64,000 nt of DNA from Eonycteris spelaea (taxonomy: Eukaryota > Chordata > Mammalia > Chiroptera > Pteropodidae), in assembly GCA_003508835.1 (NCBI GenBank), contig PUFA01000070.1, forward strand, positions 3,224,001 through 3,288,000, written 5' to 3'. Positions 47,945 to 61,065 of this stretch are shown here, piece after piece. A program made the translations under genes and the position numbers. Position 1 is the first letter of the stretch; the number at the start of each line of letters is the position of its first letter. The notes under the pieces were generated by a model. The model was not told where the DNA came from and searched no databases. It saw only the letters and a program-made list of their open reading frames with translations.

Positions 47945-49010
47945 GCTTCTCAGTAGATCATTCATTCATCTAGGAAATATTTATTAAATATCTTGCTTGT
48001 GCACAATGCTAAGTGATTCTCTGTTAGAGTGTTGGAGAAAAAATGAGGTCCCATCTTTAACTATAAAGAATTCAAACTGTATATGAGAATACATGACCTA
48101 CACATGTGAAAAGTTTAATAATAATACATGGCAGTATACGTTTAAGGGCCAACCTGATTTAAACCCTATCACAGGTCAGCGTAGGTGAAAACACTGGAAT
48201 ATAGGCATAGCTATAGCATGTTCACAGCAGGCTGTTTGAGGACCCCCATTGCAGAGCAGTAAGAAATAAAGGAAATTTGGAGCTAGACTGGACACTTAAC
48301 AGGTTAAAGGCCTTATTTTAGCAATAAGGGGAGACGGGAAAGATTTATGATGTGGCAAAAGCAATGTTTTAATTAGATATATTGTTTATATTATGGCAGA
48401 TGTTTTAAAGAAGAAGGCAAGAAGGATATTTCAGAAAACGTTATAATAATGTTGACATGAGGAAGGCAGGAAATAGTGAGAATGAAAAGAAAGGACAGAA
48501 TCAAAATGCATTATAAAATGAAAAAGGGTAAGATTTTGGTGCCTAGCTATCAAGAGATGGAGTAGAGGCAAGAAACAATAACTCTGAGGTTCACTACCTT
48601 TCTTATTGGAAAAATGTTAATACTGTTGATAGATATAAAGAAATCAGGTAGGGAAGCTGATTTGGGAAGATAATGAATTAGGCTCCATGCACACAGCACA
48701 GCCAAGAAGCCTCGCGAATGGTCCGTATTGAGCATCATTACCTGGAAGGAAATTGTTCCATCTGTGAGAGTGTGTGAACTTTATGACAGAATATAAAGAG
48801 AGAAGAGCTGAGGACTGAGTCTTAGCGAAGTTTTACAATTATGAGCTAAGAGGAGGAAAGTTAATGAGGAAATGCAGGAAAATCAAGACATGAGAGGAGA
48901 ATCAGTCAGAGCAGAGTGTCACAGAAGCCAGGATAACGAGTTTTGGGTTTGAAGGATGAAATTTTGCAGAGAGGTGACAAGAAGAATGCCAAAGAAGAAT
49001 GTGAGCTCTG
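47945..49010 (-). mobile_element. Long L2 copy, antisense
   Basis: Opens with the terminal L2 text TTCATTCATCTAGGAAATAT and GTGCACAATGCTAAGTGATT, then GAGCAGTAAGAAATAAAGG, TAAGGGGAGACGGGAAAGAT, CTCTGAGGTTCACTACCTTT and GAAGCCAGGATAACGAGTTT in the order of antisense L2. At about 1 kb it is the longest L2 copy here. Confidence 0.7.
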
Positions 49011-49194
49011 GCAATTTTTAGCCTCGACATTCAGGCATCAGATTATTTTAGGCATTGGGCATGCTTATTCATTTTGTTTGGGACTTTAACATTGAACAAT
49101 TTTCCTTTCTTGGTCATTTTAGTAGATTTCTTCTTGCCCTTTACATGCAGTGTAAGAGCTATTTTATAACCCTTTAGTAATTCTCCTACTCCAT

Positions 49195-49305
49195 ACCCTG
49201 CTAATCTGGACACACTTTTATGCTATAAAAGTAGTAGGTTTTTGTGAGAATTAAATGAACAGTGACTAGAGTATAGCAAACGCTCAACAAAAAATTATTT
49301 TAAAA
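49195..49305 (+). mobile_element. MIR 3' half, sense
   Basis: TTTTGTGAGAATTAAATGAA, then CAGTGACTAGAGTATAGCAA and ACGCTCAACAAAAAATT. Confidence 0.6.
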
Positions 49306-52300
49306 TTTCAAACCTCAAGGCATCTTTATGTTTTGTATCTCCAAACTCCCTGAAATTTTCATTAGGACAAACATGATACCTTTATTGCTCAGTGTTCTCC
49401 TATGACCACTTAGGTCAGCATCAGGATACATGAAGTTAAAAGAGGTTTGAAAGCCTCTTTGAGAGCCTTCATGGTTTTATGAAGAACCTTTGATTCTTAA
49501 CTCAGAGGTTCCTGCAATTATTGTACTTACTGGATTAAGTATACACCATAAACTCAGAACTTCAAAGGTAGAAAAGAAATACTGGATTTTCTCCATTCTT
49601 CCCAATGGTTAGTGCAATTCTCTGCTTTCTTTCTCCATGTCTACCCAAAAAAGAGTGCCAGAGCGAAGGCCTTATGATTTGTCTCATTTTGCTGTTTAAA
49701 TGATATCTTCGTCATTTCTGGAAGAAACAACGCTGATATTCAGCCAAGTCTCTTAGAAGCAAGTTAAATGGCCTCCAGCACTCCTCTCTTGATAATATTG
49801 TGTGTCTTTTATACTTCTCCATGAAAAGAAAATTTACTGCATGGCAAACCAGGCCAGCAAGATTTTTTTTCAGCAATTTAATTTAGAAGTGAATTATTCT
49901 CCTGAATAGACTCATTCTTTGTTTGACTACAAGGCAATCTTTCATGTGTTTCCTAAATAAGCACCCTGCTTGCCTCTACCTGAGTTTCCACTAGTGTCAT
50001 TTAATGAAACAAAATGTACTTTTTCCTAATAGAGGTTTCATGCTCTTCAGTATGCCACCTCCCTATTACAATTCATGCCCTGAGTTCCTTTTATCTAAGT
50101 AATAAATCGACAATTTATGAAACTTGTTTCCAAACTTAAAAGCTAGCTCTCTGTTCTCGTTGGCATAGAATTTAGGTTTCCTTTGCCCCCAAATAAGTTT
50201 TTCCAGTGGAGAGTTTTGGGAGTAAAAATATTTATTATGTTATAAATAAAGTAAAAACAGAAAGTCCTGTCTAGAAGTTAGAATATGATATTACAAATCT
50301 ATCACTTATTTCATCTGCTATTTTCTATGACTTTGAGGGAAATGTTAAGTTTTTAAACTAAAAGAGGAATATGTTTTATCTCTACTTATGGTGATGATTA
50401 TTTACAGAAATGTTTATATGATATTGGTGGTTTGGGTTGATCTCTTTATAATAACAAAGTGAAACAGAGAAGTTAGTCTCAAGATCAGAGACAAAGGGTT
50501 GGTCAATTTCTAAGTGGTTTTCAAGTTGGAATTTTTAATATAGCAATGAAAACAATACATGAACAAATCCATTTTTTTTAAAAAAATACCAACTATGAAG
50601 AAAATTATATATTTCAGATTTTCTAGAAACATTATAATCTTCAACAAGAAAGACAAACAAAAAAGGTTGACTCTGGCAACTGCCTTTTTCTGATAAGATC
50701 CAAGTAAGAAACTGTTTTGACCATTCTTGATCTGTGATACAGTCTTAGAACTGCAGTAGAAAAACCATTTTTACTGATTCTAAAGTAAATTAAAGGGAAA
50801 CCCTAAAACCTTTATAGTGCGAAATTTGTTATTGATGAGATCAGAATATTGGCTGTCCAGAGAAGTCTATTAAGCCTAGATGCATCATGCTGGGCTGTCA
50901 TGCCAGCGCTAATTACAAACTCTCTCATACTGAATACAATGCCTTGGTGCTTCTCAGCCTACTTTACAGGGTCATACCAAAAAGTAGCAACAGGAGACTC
51001 AAATGCTCCAGAAATTGTATCTGGACTCTGAGTGAAATTCTTTCAGTTCTACATTCTTTGAACATCATCAAAAGTTTTTGGAAGAAACATTCAGAAGCTA
51101 CTTTAATACTGAGAGTTGTTTTCTTGAAGCACACTTTTAAGGAGACACACAAGGGTTTTAAATGAAATTATTACACTAGCACAGCCAATGATTGTCATCA
51201 GCCACTCAGAACTGAAAGCAGGGTACATGATTAATGTTTATTTTTAAATAAATGTATTTAAGTATAAAAGCTATGGAACCACATTCAGAAAATTTGGAAA
51301 AGAGAGAACAGTAAGAAAATGAGTTACCATCAATTCTACAAAATCATTGTTTAACATCGGTGCCTAGTTTTTTATCCTTTTTCTTACTAATACAAAAATA
51401 ATTTTTAAAACTGAAATTATACTTATTTTTGTAAATGTAGTTTTTAAATATACCACCCATTTAAACAGATTTAATTTATAATGTGATAAAGCTCAAAGAT
51501 ATAATTATGGAGCATTAAGTGATAACTTATTAGAGAGCATTGGAAGTAATATAGCCACTGAAATGTTTTATTTTCAAAGTATTTGCACTCTATTCACTCA
51601 ATTCTTTTCCATCATTATTTGTACTTTTAATACAAATATTTAGAATAAGTCTTGGCACACATGAGGCACATGTTATGTATTACATGGGTGTTTGTTGTAT
51701 CATTGTTGCTAGTTGCTGTTACTGTACTTGGTAATATAAATAACCCAAAAGTTATTAATTATAAGCACATCCAGCACTCAATCTTTTCATAGTGCCCACT
51801 AAAATATGTTTTGGAACAAAATGTTACATGGTATTATCTAGTAAAACGTAGAGAGAAGTGCAGCTGAGAGAAGTCATTTAAAACACTAGGATTCATGAAA
51901 AGCTATATAGTTTAGTCCACCTTTAATCGTCATTGGTTTTCCTTAAGGGACAGAAATTATGTTCTCTTTTTCCAAGGAGTTCATTCCAAATTGAATTACC
52001 TTTCCTGACAACACTCCTTTCATCAGATTTCATGCAATCTTCTGCTTTACCTTAGGGTAAGAATTGACTATCTTGTGACCCTTGACCCTCACAGCCCTCC
52101 TAGTGAATAAATTTAATAAAACTAATTCACAAAACTATGTTAATCTCCTAGAGAACCCTTCACAGTTGTTTTCTGGAACCACTGCCACAGTTCAAAGAAG
52201 GGACTGTAGTGGGAATTTGGTCAATGAAGGTGCTTCTTTTGGCTTAGTGAAAGCAGGAAGTACTTTCCAATTCACTGCAAGTGGAGACAATGTCCCTATA

Positions 52301-53663
52301 ACAGCTCAGATCATGCTTTTGCATGATCATCCTCATATGAAGTCTTTAAAGTTTAATATATTTGATAATGTCATTTAAAGCAGAAAGTTGTGTGAATGTT
52401 ACTGTGTTATCTCTTAATATCGCCTATGCTGGAAAACAAATTTTATACTACATATAAGAAAAGCCATATTCTTTGTTTAACTTCATCCTAGCCCATGTTT
52501 ATGTAATCAATTTAATTAATTAACCCATTCAAATTCTGGCCGTCTCCACAGAGATAACCTCAGAACCAGCCAACTTTAATTCTCATTTTAGTATCTGTGC
52601 TATTTTTTTATTGTTCTCTATTCCTAAGTAAGAACACATTGTTTCCATTCCAAATTTTTTTTTTTTTGGTCTTAAGTACATCCATTTTTATGATACATGT
52701 ATTTTTTAAGAGCAAGGGTTAATATTCAGTCTCAAAATGGCTTCTCCTTTATGTCCTTAATTATACGACTTCTGTTCAGCTTGTCTTCAGATGGTTCTCC
52801 AGATTGACTATTTGATAATTTAGTTATAACATTAATATGGTCACGGGAGAGAGTGAGCATAGTATTTACCTATTCCGCCATCTTGACCAGAACTCCCATG
52901 CCAAACTCTTTTTAATAATCCAGTTAGTTGAGAATCAGTTAAGAATCAAAGCTAAAGCTCTACAGTGAGATTATGCATCATTACTTTCAGTATTTCAGAG
53001 CCATTCAAGTAGCAGGGGCCATTTTCTCAACCAGACTTAGTTGACCAAATGTTTTATGGCTTGTTGTCATATTACGGTGGCGAATTTTGCATTTTTAGGC
53101 TTTTCTTTCCATAATTAAATTGAGACCTTAAATATAAACCTTTCAAAGGGAATAAGACTGACAAATAAATGTTAACGGCAAGATCAATACATTTTGGACT
53201 TTAATATCTTCTTTTGTTCATAGATTGCTGCTTTAATTATTTCCTATTTACTACAGCTTTCCAAAGTCTGATCGAAAGTCTCACTTCAGATTTGAAAAGG
53301 ATTAAAGAATTACCCAAAAAGCTGAGATGGATTTTCTAAGAGTTAGTTGATTGTTTTGCCCACTAATTTCCTTAAGAACATTTTTCTCAATTCTTTTAGG
53401 AGACAGGAACTCAGTAATAACCTTTAAACTAAAAGGCTACCTACCTTGGGGATGTTTTGGATAAATATTGTTAATGTTTGTAAAGGATCAATTTTCTCCA
53501 AACAGAGTCTAATTCTAGAGCTCTCAGATCCAGAAGGGTGAGTTACGCCAACACAATATTCTAAACGTGTGCTCCAGAGTTTCTGTAGTGAAAAAAATAT
53601 CACTCTTCCATCAAAGGGATGATGAGTTTCCATGGTACCGATTGTCAATGCCTTTTGTTGTAG
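49306..53663. other. End of intron 2, little recognised
   Basis: A possible antisense L1 piece at 52790-52905 (TTCCGCCATCTTGACCAGAA). A 98-codon open frame at 52082-52378 has no recognised family. Nothing else. Confidence 0.4.
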
Positions 53664-53772
53664 GCAGAATACTTCTATGAATTCCTGTCCTTGCGCTCCC
53701 TGGATAAAGGCATCATGGCAGACCCAACGGTCAATGTCCCTCTGCTGGGAACAGTGCCTCACAAGGCGTCAG
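53664..53772 (+). CDS. WIF1: WIF1 coding exon 3 (WIF domain)
   Basis: The exon lies 34 kb downstream of exon 2, with acceptor TTGTTGTAG|GCAGAA and donor GTCAG|GTGGGT. It encodes residues 97-132 ([17 protein letters not shown]..., then ...[11 protein letters not shown]) and leaves one base for a split valine codon. This is the central WIF domain, which makes much of the Wnt/lipid binding fold. The peptide looks identical or nearly so to human WIF1. Phase: 109 nt, in at phase 0, out at phase 1, which fits exon 4. An open frame on the opposite strand here is a shadow. Confidence 0.97.
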
Positions 53773-54163
53773 GTGGGTGACCTTTGCCTCAGAGAAAGCT
53801 TTGCACTTAAAATGTAGTGATGTTGGGAATAATATTTAAGATCCAGATGTCACCCATTAGAGGGATTATGGAGTAGTTTTCTGAAGAGATTGCTTGATTT
53901 TAGGGCACTTCAGTTGTTATGTCCTATCATTTCGGCAAAAAATCAGGATGGAGTGAAGAAATGGCAGTTTTATAATTTCCTAATCTCTAGGTAGTCCCAG
54001 TTCATATAATTACAGACTTGAAAAAAGGCAGATAGTCACTAGGTGAGATACGTCTGGCCAGTGGAGTATGGATTAAGGTACTGCACATAAATGTGGCAAA
54101 GATGCAAAGTGATCAGGGCAAATGGGATGAGACAAGAAAAACTTCTTAAAAGTGAGTGTTGTA

Positions 54164-54791
54164 CAGTAGTCTCCCTCATCTGCGCTTTCCCTTTTTGCTG
54201 TTTCAGTTACCCTAGAACAACTGCGGTCTGAAAACGTTAAACTGAAAAGTCCATAAATAAACAATTCATCAATTTTAAAAATCATGCACTGTTCTGAGTA
54301 GCATGATGAAATCTCTCACTGTCCCCTCTGTCCAGCCAGGGATGTGCTCATCCCTTTGTCCACTGTGTTCACGCTGCATATGCTTTCTACCCATCTTGGT
54401 TATCAGATTGTATTATCACAGTGCTTATGTTCAAGTAGCCTTTATTTTGTTTACTAATGGCCCCAAAACACAAGAGTAGTAATGACAGCAATTCAGATAT
54501 GCCAAACCGAAGCCATAAAGTGCTTCCTTTAAGTGAAAAGCTGAATACAGTACCTGAAGATATTTTGAGAGACCACATTTACATAACTTTTATTACAGTA
54601 TATTATTATAGTTATCTATTTTACTGTAGTTATTGGTGTTACATTCTTCCTGTGCCTAATTTATAAATTAAACTTTATCATAGGTGTATATAGGAAAAAA
54701 CATAGTATATATAGGGTTTGATACTGTCTGCAGTTTCGGGCATCCACTGGGGGTCTGGGAACATATCCCTCACAGATAAGATATATTAAAT
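54164..54791 (+). mobile_element. Internally deleted Tigger (pogo/Tc1-mariner) DNA transposon
   Basis: The element starts CAGTAGTCTCCCTCATCTGC directly after a TA dinucleotide. It ends in CCCTCACAGATAAG-type sequence that mirrors the left end, as expected of terminal inverted repeats in the Tigger family. Internal text matches the Tigger noncoding leader (CCACTGTGTTCACGCTGC... CAGTGCTTATGTTCAAGTA) and then a transposase start. After about 30 codons it jumps to the 3' noncoding end, so most of the transposase is deleted. It is a non-autonomous fossil in WIF1 intron 3. The right boundary is degraded and approximate. Confidence 0.8.
54457..54543 (+). pseudogene. Remnant of Tigger transposase N terminus
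   Basis: An ATG opens a frame reading MAPKHKSSNDSNSDMP followed by KVLPLSEKLN, which closely resembles the start of Tigger/jerky-type transposases (just before the DNA-binding helix-turn-helix). The match ends after about 29 residues, where the internal deletion joins 3' noncoding transposon sequence. It cannot make a transposase. Confidence 0.75.
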
Positions 54792-54867
54792 AGGAATTTT
54801 CCACTTGAAAAAGTGGAAGAAAAGGGTTCGTTTTTCAGATCTAACCATTCTTCTTTATTAAGAAAAT

Positions 54868-55090
54868 AATAATACATGATATTTAGTTAGAACTTTTCAG
54901 TTTACAAAGTGCCCACTTTACGCATCATCTAACTTGAGTTCTAGGAGGGAGTCAAGGCCAGAATTACAGCTCCATTTTACAAATTAGAAAATTGAATGTT
55001 TCCGAGGTTTGACCATCTTTCTCAAAGTCATATGTTTGTAATAAGCAACAGAGCTGCGACTAGAGCCCAGGTTTTATGACTTTTAGAAAA
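54868..55090 (-). mobile_element. MIR SINE, antisense
   Basis: TTTCAGTTTACAAAGTGCCC, CTCCATTTTACAAATTAGAA and AGAGCTGCGACTAGAGCCCA match antisense MIR. Confidence 0.8.
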
Positions 55091-55204
55091 ATAGAGATTA
55101 CTTATGTTACCATGTTCAAACATTTCCATCTAGTCTTTTTTTATGAACATACATTTTTTCATAATTGTGGTAAAATTATATATTTGGTTTTGCATCATGA
55201 TTTT

Positions 55205-55700
55205 TTTTGCTTTTAACATTTTAACGTCAGCATTTTCTGGTGTCAGATTTTTCCAAAAGTTGTTTTTAATGACCTTATAATATTCAATTTATGAGCATAC
55301 CATAATTTATTTACCCGTTCCTTTATTGTGTGTAACTTACATTGTTTTCAGGGTTTGAATCTAGAAATATCACAATACACATCTTTTCAAGTACTATGTG
55401 GCCACTGAGTAGGAGGCCTGTTTGTCTTATTCACCACAACTGCCAACACAGGGCCCAGCACAGAGCAGGCATTCCGAACACACTTGTTGATCAATGTGTA
55501 TACCAGAATATTGGGTGCTCATCTCATTATTTTGGTAAAATAGATTCTTAGAAGTAGAATTATTATGTCAAAGGATATGAACTATGAACTTTTTTAAAAA
55601 ACTCTTAGAACAAATTGCCAAAATGCTAATTACTTTCCGTAAAGCTTGCACCTGTTTGTACCCTGGCTAGCACTGTGGGAGAGTGCCTGGCTTACTGTAG
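55205..55700 (-). mobile_element. Old L1 fragment, antisense, split by an L2 end
   Basis: CATACCATAATTTATTTACC and GATTCTTAGAAGTAGAATTA, AACAAATTGCCAAAATGCT flank an inserted L2-like 3' end at 55410-55497 (TCTTATTCACCACAACTGCC, CAGCACAGAGCAGGCATTC). Confidence 0.65.
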
Positions 55701-58055
55701 CCCCACCAATGGGTTATTAATCATTTAACTATTTTATTGACTTAAAAAGTGAAAAGTGGTTTTCTCAGTGTTCTTTTAATTTAATTTTTTAAAATTCTTA
55801 TTGAGGTAGAACATTTCTTGTATCTATTAGACAATGTAAAATGTCTGTGTACCATGCTCATTTTTACATTGAAATAATAGTGTCATTGATTTGCAAAGCT
55901 CACTACACATTAAGTATATTTAGCCTTTTTGCATTTTTTTTTCCAATTTATGATTTGTATTATTTTTTGAGGGGGCAGAATTTGTGAGGGCTTTAAAATT
56001 CTATGTGGTCAAAAGTATCTTATTTTTTGTGATTTTTTTCTTATTCCTTTTATTCTTGGAAATTAATTCCTATTCCAGAAAGAAATTAGGTGGTAATTTG
56101 TACATGTTTCTAGTGTTTTATAAAATTTTATTTTGGCAACAACATGAGTTGGGGTCTAACCTGGATTATTTTCCTGAGTCATCAACTTTTCTAATATGAG
56201 AGATTGAATTGATTCAAAATATGCTCTTTATTTCATATTAACTTATTCTGTACGATGGGTTTGTTTTAGAACTTAACGTTTGTTCTAATACTGTAATATT
56301 TGTCACTTTATAATATTTTTTAAATAACTGAGAGCATAACCTTGTCTCTTTTGTAAAAAAAAAATTAGTCTTAGTCTACTAGAGAGATATTAGAAGAATT
56401 TTGTCAGATGTCAAATGAAAATCTCATTAGGAGCTAATTTAAATCTATGAAACAACCCTTACAAAGTCCATTTTCCAATGGATCTATATTGGCGCATCCT
56501 GGCACTTTAAGAGTTGGTGACTAAATAAGCACAGAGCTTTTCTAATTTCCTGGAATAAGTGCCAGTGTGGATGCAGAGAGAAAGAGTGAACTTGAATTTC
56601 TCCTGGGTCATCTCAGGGCTTCAGGTATGACTAGCAGCCCTCCCAGAGGATCTGATTCCACTCTAGATGGGTGTGAGGTTCTAGGAAGCTCATGTGAATT
56701 AATGAGGTGTGGGGTTCTGGAGATTCATTCGCCTGTGATTTGTAGCCACAAGGATATGGATGTATCAAATCTGTAGACGTAGATATTCCATTTCCACTCA
56801 GATGGCGTTGCTGATTCTACAACATCATGGAGACAAGAAAGACACTCGGACATCAAGCTCTTGGAATAATGCCATGTCACATGTCTCATGTCATGTTCCT
56901 TTATAATCAAAGATAATTTTCTATAAAATTTTTATTGATCAAATACTTCCTTTTTAAAAAAGAATCAGGAATAAAACAAATATATAACATGTCTTTCAAT
57001 TTCCATTTTATAGTTTTGAATTTTTTGCTTTCTTTTTCTGATTTTTAAAGGAATATATGCTCATCATAGCACATTAAAATGTATAATTAAGCCAATTACA
57101 CAGTTATACCTACTCAACTTACAATAAGTCTTGAATTTTTGGATTTCAAATTTAATGCTTGTATCTTAAATCTTCCCAGCTTTATTCACTTTTTGTGTGT
57201 AGTAAACAGTATGTACTGAAATTCTACCTTTTAAGATATTGAAATAAGATTTTGAACATATGATATGAGAATATTTTAATAGATCATATTTAGATACAAC
57301 ATCATTTTCTAATAAATTTCTAAATTATCATTTTCTAATAATTTAGACTCTTTATAAGCAATAAAATTTAGAGAAAAGAAATGAATGATGCTTTGAGCTA
57401 GGCGACATGAAAAAAAATAAGCCTTCTGAGACCAGGTGACTTATGCATGTGCACATACACACACACACACACACACACAGATACACATACTGCATGTACA
57501 ACTCCACCCTCTACACGTAGGTTTTTGGAGGCAGATGTAGGATTTGTTTACAAAAAAAATTCAGGTGCAAGAAGTTAATGGGACTTTTAGCCCATTGCAA
57601 GGCAGTTATTCATTAGCCTCATTAGTTCAGTTCCTGCAGTAGGAGCAGTGAAGGTACCTTGAATTATTAAAAAGTAACCAAATCAGTGTGTCTTTGCTCC
57701 TAAGCATCCAGGTAGTGTTTATTATTCTACTGGTCTATTTTATACCTCCAAGCTGCTAAACTGTTCTTTTATCCCACAGGCTCCTATATGTCTAAACATT
57801 GCATGAAAAAGAAAACTCTTGATCTTTAACAGTTATGAAGTGCCTGCCTTCTGGCATCTAAAAAGGATAAAAACAGGAAATACAAACTGCAGGGTGGTTC
57901 AGTAAAATTACTGAGTTGGATAACAAAAAACATAGTTTCCGTAAAGCCAAGGCTTTGCCTCTGAACACTCTGTCTCAGTCATACCAGGAAACCAACAGAG
58001 CAGTGGTGTTTCTCAACCAATACTTTCAGGAATCCAATGTCTAGAAACTTTTAAA
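55701..58055. other. Intron 3, (CA)n and unremarkable DNA
   Basis: (AC)n at 57457-57479. 56868-56896 has a short repeated CATGTC motif. No supported gene. Confidence 0.4.
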
Positions 58056-58059
58056 TAGG

Positions 58060-58165
58060 TGCTGATTCTGGAAGGACCATCTTCTTGGGGCCCAGTCCTT
58101 AGCATAAAGTAAAGCCCAGAGTAAGTGCTCAGTAAGTATTTGCTGGGAGAATGAATGGCTGTCAG
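58060..58165 (+). mobile_element. L2 3' end, sense
   Basis: GGGGCCCAGTCCTTAGCATA, then AGTAAGTGCTCAGTAAGTAT and TTGCTGGGAGAATGAATGG. Confidence 0.65.
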
Positions 58166-58849
58166 CACAGCTTGGAGTACTGCTGACAGGATGATTTATA
58201 ATCCTGTAGCAGTTTATAATCACGTGGTGTTGAGGATGCGCTCTCGCCCGCCTTTGTCACTTCTTCCCTTGTGAGGGCAGTGGCTTGTGTGACTATAGAG
58301 TGAAACCATATGAACACTATGCCCCCTCAGTGAGGAAGAGGCATTTAATCAGAATATGTTTATTGTTTACTTTTATACAAGAGTTCATTTGTATGCAGTC
58401 AATTGCACATCAGTGTGTACTTGAATGCCATGTGAGTTATGTTCAATCTGCTTTAGCTTTTCTCAGTTGTTTTAACTTACCTTGGTTCCAATTATACAAC
58501 GTAGAGTACACTGAATTTTACAGCATCTGGCCTAATTTCATCTAGCTTTTGGTAAAAGTGGCTCTCTCCTCATATGCTTATTGTTACAAAAGCACAAAAT
58601 AACTTTCCTATTTTGATTATGACTTGGAAACAGAGAGCCGATGCCTTTTCTGCCTCCGGCGTCTCTTATTCTTTGTGCATGTTTTTCTGAGTGTACATTG
58701 TTAATATTTTATTTTCTGTATCTCTCACTGTCTATGGTGAGTTTTTGTCTCTTTCTGCATATGTAAGTATGCATGTGTATATGTGCAAGTGTGTGCCTGT
58801 GTGTATAAAGGTATATGGGTGCGTTTCTCATAAGGTATACCTTTGTACT
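58166..58849. other. Intron 3, nothing recognised
   Basis: A GT-rich stretch at 58755-58808. No named repeat or gene. Confidence 0.4.
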
Positions 58850-59221
58850 GTCAGTGCTTAGTTTTCAACAGATGATGTACTAGGTGCTGAGATTACAAAA
58901 ACAAATAAGATATAGTCTTTGCCTTTGAAAATCTCCTCCTTAGCAAATGATGCAGAATTATAATTAAAACATTATATCCTAATGCAATCAGATAGAGAGG
59001 TGTTTGTGAAATGTATAAGTGAAATGATTTAGGCGGGAGATATCAGGAAAGGCTACAGAGAGCAAGTGCTATTTCATGTTGGTCTGGAAAAGTGCGTGGG
59101 AGGACACTAGGCAGAAAAGAGGAGAAAGAACACTCCGAGCAGGAGGACAGGAGTGCAGTCAGGGCACTTGAGGACATGCGCCGCATGTCTGGGAACTGGA
59201 AGGAATCTAGTCTGGGTAGAG
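58850..59221 (-). mobile_element. L2 fragment, antisense, cut by L1
   Basis: ATGTACTAGGTGCTGAGATT, GATATAGTCTTTGCCTTTGA, CAGGAAAGGCTACAGAGAGC and GGAACTGGAAGGAATCTAGT follow antisense L2 up to the L1 junction. Confidence 0.65.
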
Positions 59222-60032
59222 CACACATTTCACCAAAGTAAATTACTGAAGATGAGGCTAACATATACACCACTCACAAAAATTAACTCAAAAGGGATTA
59301 GAGACTTAAAAGTACAACCTGAAACCATGACACTCCCAGAAGAAAACACAGGAATGATGCTCCTTGACATAGGTCTTGGTAGTTTTTTTGGATATGACCC
59401 TAAAGCACAAGCAATAAAATAAAAAATAAACACGTGGGACTACATCAAACTAAAACACTTTCATACAGCAACAGAAACCACCAATGAAATGAAAAGAAAA
59501 CCTATGGAATGGAGAAAAATATTTGCAAACCATATATCTGATAAGGGGTTAATACCCAAAATATATAAAGAACTCATACAATTCAATAGGAAATAGAAAG
59601 TAATTTTTAAATGGGCAAAGAACCTGAGTGGACCTTTCTCCAAAGAAGATATATGAAAGGCCAAAAGATACTGGAAAAGATGCTCAACATCACTAGTCAT
59701 TAGGTAAATGCCTGTCAGAATTAATGTGATCAAAAGACAAGAGGTAACGTATGCTGGTATGGATGTGGAGAAAAGGGAACATTTGTGCATTGTTGGTGGG
59801 AATGTAAATTGATTCAGCCACAATGAAAACAGTATGGTGGTCCCTCAAAAGATTAAAAATAGAACTACCATATGATCCCACAATTTGACTCCTGGGAGTA
59901 TATCCAAAGGAAATGAAAACATTACTAAAAAAGATACATGCACCCCTGTGTTTACTGCAGCATTATTTACAATAGCCAAGCCACAGAAACAACCTAAGTA
60001 TCCATAAATGAATGAATGGATATTTTTCTAGA
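59222..60032 (+). mobile_element. LINE-1 ORF2 3'-region fragment, sense
   Basis: The text corresponds to the end of L1 ORF2: acatataCACCACTCACAAAAATTAACTC, ATGACACTCCCAGAAGAAAA, GGACTACATCAAACTAAA, GATGTGGAGAAAAGGGAACA, TGCAGCATTATTTACAATAG. Numerous stops and indels break the frame. It is cut at both ends: no ORF1, no 3'UTR, no tail. It interrupts an antisense L2 copy that ends just before it. A 60-aa stretch near 59250-59420 is an L1 remnant and has no host function. Confidence 0.85.
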
Positions 60033-60119
60033 TTTTTAAATGATTAAAATATTTTACTATCACAAAATGTCTTCAAAATAAATCACTGAAACATAAGTAC
60101 CAAAAAGGGTAGGGGTTTT

Positions 60120-60210
60120 TGTTTGTTGTTTTTACTATAGTATCCTCAGTGTTTAGAAAAGTGATCGGCACATAGTAAACACTCAATAAATATTTATTGA
60201 ATGGATGAAT
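60120..60210 (+). mobile_element. L2 3' end, sense
   Basis: GTATCCTCAGTGTTTAGAAA, then CGGCACATAGTAAACACTCA and ATAAATATTTATTGAATGG. Confidence 0.8.
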
Positions 60211-61052
60211 TCTTTGTATTTTGACTCGAATATGTATTTAAACATTTAGGGAGGAAAATTCATCTTGAAAGCCATTAAAGTTACATATGATGTATTTTCC
60301 TCATTGAACTTTCTATTGGATTTTGCATCCTTGTTTTTCTTCCCTGGGATTGTTTAGAGCCATATTTTTTAGAACCATAGGTTTGAGTAGAGGCCATGTT
60401 AACAAATCACACACTTTTATGTGAGCAGCCTAAACCCTCTAGAAGTTGCCCCTGATGACTGGAGTATGTGGACATGTAGTAATCATTTAACTAGATTTGT
60501 AAATGGTTTGCTTTTACCACATCTGAAAATATGGACGAAATAGAAATTGTTCTTTACTAAATTTCCCATACATATAATAAGATAGTTTTTGATATTTAAC
60601 ATTCAAGATACGTTTTAAAATTTGACAATGCTGATAAACAAATGAATTTATGTACAAACAGCTTCTCTTTTATACCAAGATTCCAAAAGCAAAAATAAAA
60701 CTAAAGTGCCATTTTAAAAAAGAATTAGATGGACTGCAAAGTGGAGGCTGAATAAGGTCCAGGAAAAGAACAGTTAGGATGATGACATGTGGTGAGGAAG
60801 ATTCTAAAACTTCTACCTTTAAGTATCCTTTCAGATTCTTTCATCTTTTTATGCCTCACGGCAATTATTGGCCTATGGATGCAAAAGAGTCATGAGAAAG
60901 ATAAATAAAGTTTATAACTAAACAAAATAAAAATGTATTGGAAGAGTTAACAAGTGAAAGAAAGTATCTGTCAGTACCTCTGCTTTTCTTCTGTAATGGA
61001 AATCCCCACAATGGATTTTTATGTTTTCTAAAGTGTCATTTTCGTACACAAG
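60211..61052. other. Intron 3, nothing recognised
   Basis: AT-rich DNA before the 5S-derived retrocopy. Confidence 0.45.
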
Positions 61053-61065
61053 ATTCATTAATCTT

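Larger units (their letters stand above)
19576..53663 (+). other. WIF1: WIF1 intron 2 (34 kb)
   Basis: A single very large intron (GTAAGT...TTGTAG) between exons 2 and 3. It is AT-rich and holds the L2, MIR, L1 and LTR remnants and microsatellites listed separately. No coding exon of another gene is visible on either strand. First introns or large early introns often hold enhancers; none can be proved here from sequence alone. Confidence 0.93.

Noticed and set aside
52082..52378. 98-codon open frame in intron 2
   Set aside because: The peptide (for example GASFGLVKAGSTFQFTASGD) looks faintly protein-like but matches nothing I know. No splice sites or promoter; a protein search would settle it.
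54457..54666. 69-codon open frame resembling a protein start
   Set aside because: It is the deleted Tigger transposase start running into transposon 3' noncoding sequence, with no host gene involved.
59153..59422. 89-codon open frame
   Set aside because: Composed of L2 antisense followed by L1 ORF2 remnant.
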